64,000 bases of DNA from Acanthacorydalis orientalis (lineage: Eukaryota; Arthropoda; Insecta; Megaloptera; Corydalidae), in the NCBI GenBank assembly GCA_034766995.1, contig CM068323.1, positions 2,287,752 through 2,351,751 on the forward strand, read 5' to 3'. The notes below the pieces were generated by a model. That model was not told where the DNA came from and made no database searches. It saw nothing but the letters and a program-made list of their open reading frames with translations. A program made the position numbers and the translations under genes. Shown here piece after piece: positions 46,032 to 56,808 of the stretch. Positions within the stretch are counted from its first letter, which is position 1; each line of letters opens with the position of its first letter.

Positions 46032-47264
46032 GATCGCTAGGCCATGAACTAAATAAAGCTATTGCGCGTGCGCGATCTCATCCTTCATGTTTAAAAGGGG
46101 ACCCGGTGGTCTAGCGGCCTAAAATTTAAGCTATTTTAAAAAAAAATTTTTCTATATGAGGGTAATGAATAATGCTTTCAAATTTTTTATACTTATTTTA
46201 TTACTAATAAACTACACAAAAATGAAAATAAAGACAAAAAAAAATTTTTTAAATTAGAAAAATGATGCTGAAGTCTCCCCCTCTAAAAAAATGGAATTGC
46301 GTGGTGAATGATGATTTATCTCTCCCTCTGATCTGAAATAAAACAATTGACGAATTTTTAATTAGTATAAGTATAGCTATCGCAGGAAGTAGAATAAAAA
46401 AAAAAATTTGACAAAATGGCGCGTAGTCAAAAGTACAAGTTGGAAAACGACCAGTATTTTTGAATGTTTTGTTATTAAGAAAAATATAAATATTTTACGG
46501 AAACTATTAGTTTTAACAATTAAAACTAATAGTTTTTAAAAAATTTAACATTAAAATTTCAGACAAATCGGTCAAGTAGTTTTTTTTTTCTGGCCCCCGC
46601 AAGACGAAAAAAAGTAGTTTCGAGATAAACGCGTTTAAAGTTTCAAGCAAGTATATTCTCAAGAAACTGACCTGACCTTCTAATGGGCTGTAGATCCTGA
46701 AATACTCTGAATTTCGTCATCAAATTTTAACAGTATATTTTTAAGATACTATACTTTCGAAAAAAAAATCGATTTTTCGAAAATTCTAGACCACCGGGTC
46801 CCCTTAATCCGCGGTAATTACAAAACGGATATTGCTATAGAAACACACTCCGTACTTTTGATGAATCTGTCGATTATGATGACACTCTAAAGTGGTTTCT
46901 ATTCTCAAAATTATATGAAATTATATACAGTCATTTCACTTCGTAAATATGTTAGGGTGACTAAAAACTAGGTATTAGGTTTTTGGTAGCAAATATCGTT
47001 TTTATGTTCTTCTGTTTTATGAGGTTATATACATATATAAATCATGACGTATGACTGGTCATAGACTCAATGCAAACTCTTGAAAAATGCAAAAAGGCGA
47101 GAATTTATTAAAATCTTAAGTAATTGCACCAGAGCTCTGTGAAACAGATTAAAACTTTTCAACTCTCCTAAAATTTTAAACTTGTAAAACTATTATTAAA
47201 TAATCTTTTATATAAGTGATTAATTATCATGTATATAAAATATCAATATAGGAAAAAAATTGGT
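46032..47264 (-). repeat. Interspersed repeat R1, copy 2 (split by MITE)
   Basis: Inverted relative to 26218-26740. The two halves (46032-46096, 46808-47264) rejoin exactly across the TTAA MITE, showing the order of events. Confidence 0.75.
46097..46803. mobile_element. TTAA-flanked MITE, copy 3
   Basis: 707 bp with termini ggggacccggtggtctag and its complement. The right flank is TTAA (46804-46807); on the left, TTAA (46091-46094) is separated from the terminus by two extra A. Inserted in repeat R1. Confidence 0.9.
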
Positions 47265-47293
47265 AGGTAGTGTCGGAGTCAGTACCGCTGAGG

Positions 47294-48762
47294 TTTTTGG
47301 CGGAAAACGTCTTACGTCACCGGTGTTGTCGGGGCGTGGTGTTTGTAGGATTTGTAAGAAAGAAATGAGCACAACTAACTTGTCTGTCTTTTTATTTGTT
47401 TCTCACAATACTGACTAATTTGTAATATGTTGTTAAAGACAGGACAATGGTACGAGTAGTACAATATGTAAGACTTACATGCTACACTTATATCTCTAGA
47501 GAACGTTGTCTATAGTTGCATTCTTTAAATTTGTGAAGTCATTTGGTCTGTGGCCAAGACCGATCTAAACTTATCGTTCAGAAACTGTTTCAGACAATCG
47601 TCCGACGCATCAATGTTAAAGTCTCCTGTGAGCAGAAGCGGTATGTTAGAATCGTAGAGCCAGTCACTGACTATTGTTCTGACATGCTCTGTGTAGTAAA
47701 GCATTAGTTGAAAGAGAAACATCTCGATATAGTTGAGTGGCAAGTGTGTTGGCTTCAGCAGATACGCGAAACCGTTAATTTTACTGAACACTAGCACATT
47801 TCTTTGCTTTACTAATCTAAGCAGTTTGAGCACAACATGAACTGTTGAACGTCTTGATCTGTAAATTCCTGTTGTAAGAATTGCAACATAGCTGCATTTG
47901 GCCGTTTTGAATTATTTTGGAACCATATACGGTCACAAACTTCACAAACAGAACCGAACTTGTTGCCATAAAATGTCTTTTTAAAGTGCTCTCCGTCGCC
48001 AGACGCCAATGGAATTTGGTCGCTAAATTTCGATTCTCAAACGTTACATCTGTTTCTGTTTCGTTCCATTCCATCGGTTCCATTTCACTGTCGATATCTA
48101 TTCACTGTGAACTTGCATCAACCGTTGCAGCGTTCGCGTGACTATTGTTCGCCTCAACTTGTCGACGCTGCCTCATCCTCATCATTCATTCTGTTGCTGT
48201 AATAGGGACCTTGCCTTATCCTCTGCTCTCGTTTTTCTGCTATCATACGGGTCTTTTTGGATTCATCATTTAGTCTTCTTTCACTTTGTAACCATTTACG
48301 ATACTTGTCTTCTTGTTTTGAAGATATTCGAACATTTTTAAAATTTTAGAGAAAATTAGTCCAGTTTCAACATTTTATCAGTGTATATCTTTTGAATTAC
48401 TTTCACTATTGTCACTGTTAGTATTTTATTTTATAGCATTTGTCCAGCTCTGTCAAATCATATCTCATACAATATCCTACGCGCACGCACTCTTGAGCTA
48501 CATTAATTTTTCCGCACAGCGAACCAATAATTTTTCACTACAATTTGGCAACAATGTGACGGTCTGTGACATCACCCGCTTAAGTTTAACATTGCGTAAC
48601 ATTCTTACATTTTTGTTCTATTAAACCATGTATTGCTTATTTGGATATGCGTTATAGTTTTAAAGTTATTAAGATTTGTTAAATATACACAGAATCGTAA
48701 CCGACTTTCGTATAGTCTCCACCCATATTAAACCTGCGGTGTAAGATGTTTTCCGTCAAAAA
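47294..48762 (-). mobile_element. Helentron-like element with terminal inverted repeats
   Basis: 1469 bp. Ends are inverted: ttttggcggaaaacgtcttac on the left and, complemented, ttttgacggaaaacatcttac on the right. The minus strand encodes VCEVCDRIWFQNNSK and, with a frameshift, KINGFAYLLKPTHLPLNYIE, resembling the N-terminal region of Helitron-type Rep-helicase proteins. It then jumps to LLLTGDFNIDASDD, the GDFN core of an endonuclease-exonuclease-phosphatase domain. Rep and helicase are missing, so it is non-autonomous. Endonuclease plus terminal repeats points to the Helentron (Helitron2) branch. Confidence 0.7.
47525..47833 (-). pseudogene. Helentron-like N-terminal/endonuclease fusion fragment
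   Basis: 102 open codons: LRLVKQRNVLVFSKINGFAY, then after an internal deletion YYTEHVRTIVSDWLYD and PLLLTGDFNIDASDDCLKQF. GDFN is the metal-binding motif of AP-type endonucleases. A protein of two halves of a much larger polypeptide; not expected to work. Confidence 0.65.
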
Positions 48763-48955
48763 CCCAATATGACGTTTCTATCGATTCGCAATAAATCTGT
48801 ACAGTTTTAGATTATGTTTTAAGCCGCTTCGTTCGAAATTATTTGCAGAAAGATTTCTGCGATCTAAAGTAAGACGAATTTTTTTTTAAAAAGTTAATGT
48901 TCAATAATCGTGTTTATCGACAAACTCGCATATTAAAGTGAATATTTGTTTTAGG

Positions 48956-49118
48956 AAAACCATCGCTGACATGCGAGAACCCCGACAAGAACCGTACGTA
49001 CACGAACGATTCAGTAATTAGATTGAATTGTCACGCTGTGTCGAATCCGCCGTCGGTTATGGACTGCTCGTATGTACAAAAATCCCCGTATGCAAATAAA
49101 TCGATATCAGTAAAGAAG
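48956..49118 (+). CDS. Receptor exon 8 (N-half of an Ig5-like domain)
   Basis: The acceptor ttttag ends at 48955 and the donor is aag|gtatgt. The open frame encodes PSLTCENPDKNRTYTNDSV then RLNCHAVSNPPSVMDCSYVQ. The pattern VIRLNCxAVSNPPS is a strand B-C motif of I-set domains. Five Cys are more than usual. The frame leaves at phase 0. Entry phase depends on the A-run right after the acceptor: as I count it, the join to exon 7 is one base off, so either my reading or the exon border is wrong, or the gene is damaged here. Confidence 0.65.
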
Positions 49119-49269
49119 GTATGTATTATTTGTTGTTCTTTATGCTGAGAAGTGTTCGGTACGCGTTCTGTTTTAGCAACAGTTTTATCAGTGCACATCT
49201 CGTCGTACACTCACAATTTTAGCACAGTTAGAACAAGTGTTCGAAAAGTACAATGAATTCTCGAATAAA

Positions 49270-50130
49270 TTGATTTTTATGGAAGTAAAATACAAATTAC
49301 AATTATTTTTCCTTGAAGTAACTTGCGCTTAATGCAAAGTTCTTTCCGCTTTTGAAAACAGTAATGGAATTCCTTTTCTATGAGTGCTTTTAATTGCGCT
49401 GTCGCTACATCTTCGATCTCCGGAATTGTCTGAAAACGTTTCCCTTTCATTAACATTTTCACTTTGGAGAAGATCCAGTAGTCGCACAATGCCAAATCTG
49501 GTGAATACGATGAAATGAGATGCACCGAAATTGTTTATCCGACAAAAATGTCTGCATTAAAAGCGAAAAAGGTTCTTTTAATGCAGCAATTTTTGCGGCG
49601 AAGGTGCGGCAAGGATAATGGAGGATGAAACCGTGTACCCAATTCTCTGATCTTTTTTTGTTCGAATCGTTTGGTAAACGTTCTAATACACCCTTATTGT
49701 ATTCAGAGTTCACTGTTGTACACTCGAGTACAAACTTCACTTGCACAATTGCTTTCACATCAAAAAAAAAAAAACAATTAACATCGTCACCACGATATTG
49801 GATTCAGATTGACGAACTTTTTTCGCATGGGGTGAGACGGGAGTTTTCCAATGAGATGACACTGAACGCTGGTCTCAGGATCATTACCGTACATGCGAGA
49901 CACATCGATGATACTTCTCAAAAAAATCGAATCTGAAGTAGGGTACGATCGCGTGACTCCAACGGAATCGACAAACACTGTTCCTTTTGTTTGGGCGTTA
50001 AAACGTGCGGAACGAATTTGCGCTCACTCGCCTCATATTCAAATTTGACGTTCAAATGCTTTGAATCAAACCGTAAGAAATGGTCGCAGAATCGTACTTC
50101 AATAGTAACTAACTGAACCGAACAAATTCA
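49270..50130 (-). pseudogene. Mariner relic, third family
   Basis: Minus-strand pieces: DPETSVQCHL (end of first-Asp region) near 49870, VNSEYNKGVLERL near 49690 and SYSPDLALCDYWIFSKVKML then KGKRFQTIPEIE near 49400-49520, the third-Asp block. Several frameshifts; the ends were not delimited. Confidence 0.7.
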
Positions 50131-50450
50131 AACGTGTTGCATGTTGTAAAGATGGTTGAACGATTCGGTTGCAGTAAGGAAGTTCCATATCTATCCACTA
50201 GGTGGCACTCTGCGACGGAAATCACCGTACTTTTTGATCACTCCTCGTGTATCGATCCATGTACTGCGTTGCATACATTTTCTTCGATGAGAAACATGCC
50301 GTTTTATATTATTTTAATGCGAGCGTGTCTACGAGCAAACACACATGATAGTACGTCTATTCACGTTCTTTCTCAACGCATCTATTTAAATGAAATGTCC
50401 TGAATTTAGTTGTTGCACAATTAATAAAAAAAACTATTTTTTGTACATTA
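50131..50450. other. Intron sequence
   Basis: Nothing recognised; ends at the BEL target site actcc (50451-50455). Confidence 0.4.
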
Positions 50451-50455
50451 ACTCC

Positions 50456-50734
50456 TGTTTGAATCTATTTTATTTTAATAATAATGAAAAGATTCTGTGT
50501 TGAAAGTTCAAAATATTTCATGGCACGACCGTTCAGCTCGGTGTCTAAGCATATCTCTCCCAAAAATCCTGTCGAGACACGTCGATTCCCCGTGTTGACA
50601 AATTCTGACACATTGCTAGTTATTACAGAAGTCTCTTTTTTTTTGCATGGCCTACGTGCAATTCATCGACACGCAGACGGCCAAGCGTCAATGCAATGTG
50701 TACATTTTATGTTTCTATATTACAGGCTTAAACA
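50456..50734 (-). repeat. BEL/Pao 3' LTR
   Basis: 279 bp, same sequence as 55046-55324 as far as I can compare. On the coding strand an aataaa signal lies near its end (around 50475-50485). Confidence 0.93.
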
Positions 50735-50883
50735 TACCGCCCGCCTTGAAAGAGTGTCTTTCAATGTACTTACAAAATATCAAATGTAAAATTAATGGTA
50801 AATATTAATGCTAAGTAACGTGAAATAAGTTCGTATATTTAATGTCCACTATATGTGTGTAAATAATTTTCACTCCACCACAA

Positions 50884-53800
50884 TCAAATGTTCTCAGCTG
50901 CTGAGGTATCTTCCGGATTACTTGAGTCATCCTTGATATCAATTGGTAAAATGCAGATTCTTGATACTGGACGTTTGATATTCCCTCTCGGCACTCGTAT
51001 TGATACGACTCTTGTAATTCCATCTTTACCGGGATGCAAGTCTGTTATTCGGCCAAGTGGCCAGTGCATTGGAGGAACGTTATCTTCTTTTATTAGAACC
51101 ATCAGACCTGGTTTAATCATGCTTGTGTTATAACCCTTTTTCTTTGGTCTGATCTGCAATTGTGAGAGATATTCTTGTTGCCATCTCTCCCAAAAGTGCT
51201 GCAGCATTTGTTGTAAGTGCTGATACCTTGTACGAAGAGATGTAAGCACAGTTTGACACCCGGCGTGTAATAATCGTTCATGTTCATGTTTTATAAGTAA
51301 CCGTGTGAATTTGTGCTTTGATCCAAGAACAATCTGATGTTTTTGATCAAATGCAATATGAGCATTTTCGAGACGGCCTCCTACTCGTAAATATCCAGAA
51401 TTATCTAAAAATGGATTTAATTGATTTAACATGCTGCTTTTAAAGTGCAATTCAACTTTCTTTTTCTTTTGTAACGTGTCGATTTCTTTGCCAAAGGATT
51501 GGCTTTGTGCGAGCTTAATCACGCGAGTTCGTGCAAGCTCAAGTTCTTCCGGACGTAAAGGTACCTTTTTAGATAAGAACTCAAGATTAATCGGCATTAC
51601 AGGTTCTTTTCGTTCATTTATTTTTACCTTGCAATTATTAATAAATCGAAACATATATGCTGTCGCCCGAATTATTCGCTTATACGATGATGCTTTCGGA
51701 TAAAAATACCCATCTAAATTATTGAAATTATCATCTTGTAGTTCATTAATCTCTTGTGCGATAAATGTGTGTAGAGTTTTCCGCTGTTCTGGAGTCTCAG
51801 TATCGCTATCTGCCTCTGAGATTGGCCATTCACCTTCATGAAGTAATAACCATGATGGTCCAAACCACCATAGATTTGAGTCGCGCAATTCAGCAGTACT
51901 AACTCCGCGTGATATAAGATCAGCGGAATTTTGAGCTGATTCTACGTGATGCCATCGTTCGTTTGTCAATTCTTGAATTTCTGCTGTACGATTCGCGACA
52001 AAAGTTTTCCACTTTGTAGGTGGCGATTTAATCCATGCTAAAGTTACCGTTGAATCGCTCCAGAAATACCACTGATTTTTATTAACGCTACATGCAGTTG
52101 ATATTTTCTGTGAAAGTTGTGCTAGTAACAATGCACCTAACAATTCCAGTCGCGGTAACGATGTTGACTGTAACGGTGCGACGCGTGATTTTGCACATAA
52201 TAATTGCGTTTTTCGTGTGCCGTCCTTATCAATTGAACAAACATAAATGCTTGCGCCATAAGCTCGTTCTGATGCGTCGCAAAATCCGTGATACTCAAGT
52301 TTTTCATAGTTTGCAGAAAGTACAAGCCGTGGTATTATTATTTGATTAATATTTATAATATCTTGATAGATTTTATTCCAAGCTGTGTAAACATTTTCAG
52401 GTAGTGATTCATCCTCTTTTGTAACGGCGTGATGAGGTATATAACAATGTGGCACATTATCATCACACATTGCCGGTAATACTTCACTCATATCACCAAG
52501 TTCTTCATATTCATTCATAAATGCTACATATCGTTCCTTTAACAATGGATCCCTTTCTAACTTTTTCTCTAATGCAATAAATCTTTTATATGCCATATCT
52601 CTTGACAATCCAAGTAGTGCGAGCTCTTCCTCCTTGAATGGAATGCTCACAATAAAACGCCCATTTTCACCGCGTGTAGTGTTTTCTTTAAAATGTAGTT
52701 CAGCTGGATCGTCTTTTACCAACTGTGATTTCTGATTCACGAATGAATGCTCGACTGTCCAAAATCGTTCAAGTTGTGCGCTCAAATCTTTATTTGTTAT
52801 TAAATTACAAATAACCTTGTTGTCCTTTATTTGCGGTGATAAATGCACGTTGCCACCGACAATCCAACCTAACAATGTTTTTTGGAAGTATGGTTCATTT
52901 TCTTTCAATTTAATTTGTCCTACGCATAACAATTCGTAAAACAGTGCTGCTCCAATCAGCATATCAATGGGCTGAGCTTGATCAAATGCTGGATCCGCTA
53001 ACTCGACCCCGTTCGGTACCTTGATGCTCGCTGATTGGAATTTTTGGGTAGGCAAATCATCACTTATTTTATTAAGTACTAAGCAGGTAATTGTTGCTGT
53101 AAAGTTCGTGATACGCGAGCTTATCTTTGCTGTCGTTTGATAAGGCACGCTCTGGTTACCTTGCTCAATACCTGATAATGTTATGCCTACTTGTTTACAC
53201 GGCAAACCTAATCGCTGACAAAGTTCTGTCGTGATGATATGCAGTTGCGACCCTTGATCGAGAAGTATTCGGCACTCGTGTTTGTTGTCGAATTTATCGA
53301 ATACGTAGATACGCGCTGTTGCTAATAAAACATACGATTCTTGATTATGAGATGAATGCACGCTAAAATTTCTTTGCGCATCTGCGCTCGAATCCTTTGA
53401 GTCATTTTGCTGAGATGGAGGCGATGGGTCAGCGGGTCGCTCTAGATGCAACAATGAATTATGTTTACGCCCGCATTTTCTACACGGGCCGTACTTGCAT
53501 TTCACGTTTTTATGATTGCTCGCAAAGCAATTAAAGCACAATTTATGTTCTCGTACCTTTTGTATACGCATTGAAACAGGCATCTTCTTGAATTCTTCAC
53601 ACGCGTACAGTGCGTGCTCTCCTTTGCATAAAACACAGCTTCTAATGTTGGTTGAAAATGTTTTCAAATGCTTGTAAGTATTACACGAAGATTTGGGAGG
53701 CTTATTTTCTTTGCTGTTAGAAGTTTCGTGATTTTTGCTTGTTTTATATAAATACTTGCAATGCCTTTCTAAAAACTCTTTCAAATCTTGTAACGTTGTG

Positions 53801-54636
53801 CGATCTGTTTTTACGCATACTACCTTTTCCCATTCCCTTTTGATTTCTACACTTAATTTTGTTTTTAGCAAGTACATAACTAAAGTACCCCAATGATCAA
53901 CGGGTTCTTTCAAAGTTTTAAGGCACTGTAGATGATTATTAATCGTATCAACTAACAATCTGAGTTCAGCATGGGAATTATTTTTGACCGAGGGCGCGTC
54001 AAAGAGTCCACTGACATGATGGTGAATTAGCTCATTTTCATCCTCATATCGTTCTTTCAAAGTTTCCCATGCAGCCGCATAATTCTCTGCTGTCAATGTA
54101 AACGCAGCAATTGCGCGTTTTGCATCATTAATCACTGATTGATTTAAAAAATGAAATTTTTCTATAGTGCTAAACGATTTGTTACTATCAACCATGGATA
54201 TGAATGAATCGCGAAATGAAATCCAGTTTTCGTAATCTCCATCAAAAACAGGTACGTCCAATTTTTTAATATTCATATTCCGTCCTCTAGGTTCGTTATT
54301 CTGTTCATTTGAATCGTCAAATGTTGCTCGTGACACTCCTGGCGACACCGACTCTCCGTCAGCACGCTTAAGTATTTCTCGCGCTTTAGCGATTACGTTA
54401 TAATACCTTTCCTCAAACATTTCGCGATCAGCTTCTTGTACCGCCCTATTGTCTTTATCTGCGCGAACACTTTGTTCGATCATTGACTGAACTTCCTCGT
54501 ATTTATCTAATAAAGACTCAGCCCTTTCTAGTCTAACACGTACTGTAGGAATATCGATGGGAGTTTGTTCCAAAAACTTTACGAAACGCGTAAGCTGACC
54601 TTTAATGCTCGTTCGTTTATGTTTCGCGTCTTCCAT
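50884..54636 (-). CDS. BEL/Pao Gag-protease-RNase H polyprotein lacking RT and integrase cores
   Basis: 1250 codons without a stop. Residues 125-270: Gag core of the DUF1759 type (VPVFDGDYENWISFRDSF). 367-397: two zinc-knuckle-like Cys/His clusters (CFNCFASNHKNVKC, CRKCGRKHNSLLH). About 450-600: retroviral-type protease of the DUF1758 class, with RILLDQGSQLH in place of the usual D-S/T-G. At about 735-746 the sequence passes from CYIPHHAVTKED, normally just before the reverse transcriptase, straight to LPENVYTAWNKIYQDI, normally just after it. 783-960: Pao-type RNase H (HGFCDASERAYGASIY, WSDSTVTLAWIKS). 1113-1138: start of the integrase zinc region (KHEHERLLHAGCQTVL). The core is missing and the frame resumes in the DUF5641 tail (HFWERWQQEYLSQLQ). 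Both losses keep the frame open. The start MEDAKHKRT is the first ATG of the frame. Confidence 0.92.
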   Translation of the reverse strand: MEDAKHKRTSIKGQLTRFVKFLEQTPIDIPTVRVRLERAESLLDKYEEVQSMIEQSVRADKDNRAVQEADREMFEERYYNVIAKAREILKRADGESVSPGVSRATFDDSNEQNNEPRGRNMNIKKLDVPVFDGDYENWISFRDSFISMVDSNKSFSTIEKFHFLNQSVINDAKRAIAAFTLTAENYAAAWETLKERYEDENELIHHHVSGLFDAPSVKNNSHAELRLLVDTINNHLQCLKTLKEPVDHWGTLVMYLLKTKLSVEIKREWEKVVCVKTDRTTLQDLKEFLERHCKYLYKTSKNHETSNSKENKPPKSSCNTYKHLKTFSTNIRSCVLCKGEHALYACEEFKKMPVSMRIQKVREHKLCFNCFASNHKNVKCKYGPCRKCGRKHNSLLHLERPADPSPPSQQNDSKDSSADAQRNFSVHSSHNQESYVLLATARIYVFDKFDNKHECRILLDQGSQLHIITTELCQRLGLPCKQVGITLSGIEQGNQSVPYQTTAKISSRITNFTATITCLVLNKISDDLPTQKFQSASIKVPNGVELADPAFDQAQPIDMLIGAALFYELLCVGQIKLKENEPYFQKTLLGWIVGGNVHLSPQIKDNKVICNLITNKDLSAQLERFWTVEHSFVNQKSQLVKDDPAELHFKENTTRGENGRFIVSIPFKEEELALLGLSRDMAYKRFIALEKKLERDPLLKERYVAFMNEYEELGDMSEVLPAMCDDNVPHCYIPHHAVTKEDESLPENVYTAWNKIYQDIININQIIIPRLVLSANYEKLEYHGFCDASERAYGASIYVCSIDKDGTRKTQLLCAKSRVAPLQSTSLPRLELLGALLLAQLSQKISTACSVNKNQWYFWSDSTVTLAWIKSPPTKWKTFVANRTAEIQELTNERWHHVESAQNSADLISRGVSTAELRDSNLWWFGPSWLLLHEGEWPISEADSDTETPEQRKTLHTFIAQEINELQDDNFNNLDGYFYPKASSYKRIIRATAYMFRFINNCKVKINERKEPVMPINLEFLSKKVPLRPEELELARTRVIKLAQSQSFGKEIDTLQKKKKVELHFKSSMLNQLNPFLDNSGYLRVGGRLENAHIAFDQKHQIVLGSKHKFTRLLIKHEHERLLHAGCQTVLTSLRTRYQHLQQMLQHFWERWQQEYLSQLQIRPKKKGYNTSMIKPGLMVLIKEDNVPPMHWPLGRITDLHPGKDGITRVVSIRVPRGNIKRPVSRICILPIDIKDDSSNPEDTSAAENI

Positions 54637-55027
54637 TTTACACAGTACAACTCAAATCAAAAAATGAAAAAAAGGGGGTAAAATTGATAGGAGCAGATTT
54701 CGAAGACTAACCGTTTCTCCAGGTAACGTATACAAAAGTATGCGTGGCGTCAAATCCTTGCGCTGCCCGCCGTGCCAAATCGATGTTGAGTATGTTCTCA
54801 AAGTTCTTATCTTCGCTATTAAAACACAATAGCTTTTACACATTCACAAGTCCCAGTGAATGAACAATGTTCAAAGTTCTGATATGAAGTCCAATTTGCA
54901 CAATCACATTATCACTGAATTTAATGCAAAGTTCACACGCTTATCACAAAACTATAAGTCCAAATAGCGTTGTAATAATGTTCCAAAATGTTCACTTTTC
55001 TGTCACTCGCGTTCACATTATAAAGTA

Positions 55028-55045
55028 TCCGGCTCGAAGGACCCA
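55028..55045 (-). other. BEL primer binding site, tRNA-Tyr type
   Basis: The coding strand immediately after the 5' LTR reads tgggtccttcgagccgga. It complements the 3' end of an insect tRNA-Tyr except for one extra g near the CCA complement. Confidence 0.6.
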
Positions 55046-55324
55046 TGTTTGAATCTATTTTATTTTAATAATAATGAAAAGATTCTGTGTTGAAAGTTCA
55101 AAATATTTCATGGCACGACCGTTCAGCTCGGTGTCTAAGCATATCTCTCCCAAAAATCCTGTCGAGACACGTCGATTCCCCGTGTTGACAAATTCTGACA
55201 CATTGCTAGTTATTACAGAAGTCTCTTTTTTTTTGCATGGCCTACGTGCAATTCATCGACACGCAGACGGCCAAGCGTCAATGCAATGTGTACATTTTAT
55301 GTTTCTATATTACAGGCTTAAACA
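55046..55324 (-). repeat. BEL/Pao 5' LTR
   Basis: 279 bp, same sequence as 50456-50734; followed by the target duplication actcc. Confidence 0.93.
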
Positions 55325-55329
55325 ACTCC

Positions 55330-55491
55330 AGTTCATTATGCTTACACACTTTAACAAAAAGGAACAAAAATATTAACATTTCATTTAAAAACCAGACATA
55401 CTGAAATAACACAGTGTTGAAAATAACAGTACGTCTCGCTGCATTACGAATCTTAACTAAGTTTATGACCGGTACAATCAAACTGCAGATT
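55330..55491. other. Intron sequence
   Basis: Nothing recognised. Confidence 0.3.
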
Positions 55492-55617
55492 TAACTGTTT
55501 TATCTTTTAATCGAAGTTGTAATGATTGAAAAAAAACATTAAGGTACGATTTTTAGTGAACTATTTCTAAATTTTCTTTCATTATCATGGTTTGTGGAAA
55601 ACCAATTTGCAGTGTTA

Positions 55618-56424
55618 GGTCTTATTTGCAGGAGCGTTAAAAAAACGTTTCGTTCAGAATTAGCGTTAGCGCTTTTCAAACGTTCGCAAATATAGTTTTC
55701 ATATAAGCGTTTAAAAATCACTTGTTTTCATCATCTTCGAACGCATGAATTCAGAAGAGTTGTTGGCAATAGCTATGTATTTTAAGAAAGCGAAAAAAAA
55801 TGAAAAAGTTCTGTGTGCATCCTCTGAATGATCAGCGATACTTGAAAGGACAGTTTGTGGTTATTTATGAAGATTGAAGGTTGTATCCGGATGTTTTTCA
55901 GCTACACCAGTATGAAAATTATAAAACATTTAAGAAATTATTGAGAATTGTTATCTACGATATTTTTCCAATTTGGGATTATTTTTGAAGTGACTTCCGT
56001 CTACGAATCTTCCTTCAAAATTCTGTTTGAATAATTTGGTAAACCTTTGTTATATAACAGAGATCTCGATTCCGCCTCAAAAATAAACGTTCACTATCAA
56101 ATACCGCCATTCTTGTAAACGCTGTCTGCCGTTATCTGTTGTACTTGTAATCAGTACTGACGTGCAAGCAAGACTGATCGACAAATTCGACGCCATTCGG
56201 CACTTTTCAAACTCATATGCGAATTAAAATATCCTCTTCCATATGTTCTATTTACTTCAACGCAAAACGCTCGGCGTTAGAAGTTGATAAAGTTCTATAC
56301 TTTTTATCGCGTGTTAAATAAACTCCGGCATGTGAAAAGATACATAGAGTCTCATATGTTTTATTGAAAAGATGAAAAAAAACCGGGCGTTGATGCGTTT
56401 TTCTAACGCTCGTGTAATAAGGCC
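55618..56424 (+). mobile_element. PIF/Harbinger element with terminal inverted repeats
   Basis: Ends ggtcttatttgcaggagcg and complement of cgctcgtgtaataaggcc form a repeat of about 33 bp. Flanks are tta and taa. The interior matches the minus strand of 12640-14460. The N-terminal transposase region is present but frameshifted. Confidence 0.8.
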
Positions 56425-56554
56425 TAACTGTTTTATCTTTTAATCGAAGTTGAAATGATAAAAAGAAGAAAAACATTAAGGAACGATTTTTAGTGAACCA
56501 TTTCTAAATTTGCTTTCATTATCATGGTTTGTGGAAAACCAATTTGCAGTGTTA

Positions 56555-56808
56555 GGCCCTATTCGCACGAGCGTTAAAAAATCACTTCTTTTCATCGTCT
56601 TACGCAGTTCGGACGCATGAATTCAGAAGAATTGTTGGCAATAGCTATGTATTTTAAGAAAGCGAAAAAAAAATGAAAAGTTTCTGTGTGCATCCTCTAA
56701 ATGATCAACGATACTTGAAAGGAGAGTTTGTGGCTATTTATGAAGATTGCAGATTGTATCCGAATGTTTTTCAGCTACTCCAGTATGAAAATTGAAAAAT
56801 TTAATGAC
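56555..56808 (+). pseudogene. Harbinger transposase N-terminal fragment
   Basis: 56682-56796 is open and reads CVHPLNDQRYLKGEFVAIYE then DCRLYPNVFQLLQYEN before a stop, like the HPxN...GxFxxLxxxLxxxxxxFxxYxRM start of PIF/Harbinger transposases. This copy preserves the frame better than 55800-55930. Confidence 0.7.

Larger units (their letters stand above)
50456..55324 (-). mobile_element. BEL/Pao LTR retrotransposon, young non-autonomous derivative
   Basis: 4869 bp between 5-bp duplications actcc (50451-50455, 55325-55329). Two 279-bp LTRs appear identical by eye, begin tgtttgaatc and end ggcttaaaca as written on the + strand. The coding strand is minus: primer binding site beside the right LTR, one long ORF, and a purine-rich stretch (aaggcgggcgg) just before the left LTR. 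Missing RT and integrase cores make it dependent on another element. Confidence 0.95.

Noticed and set aside
47917..48624. Several + strand ORFs
   Set aside because: Antisense of the Helentron-like element.
49625..49936. 103-codon + strand ORF
   Set aside because: Complement of a mariner relic with minus-strand transposase motifs.
50884..54636. A very long ORF as a possible host gene
   Set aside because: LTRs, target duplication, primer site and Gag/protease/RNase H motifs show it is a BEL/Pao polyprotein.
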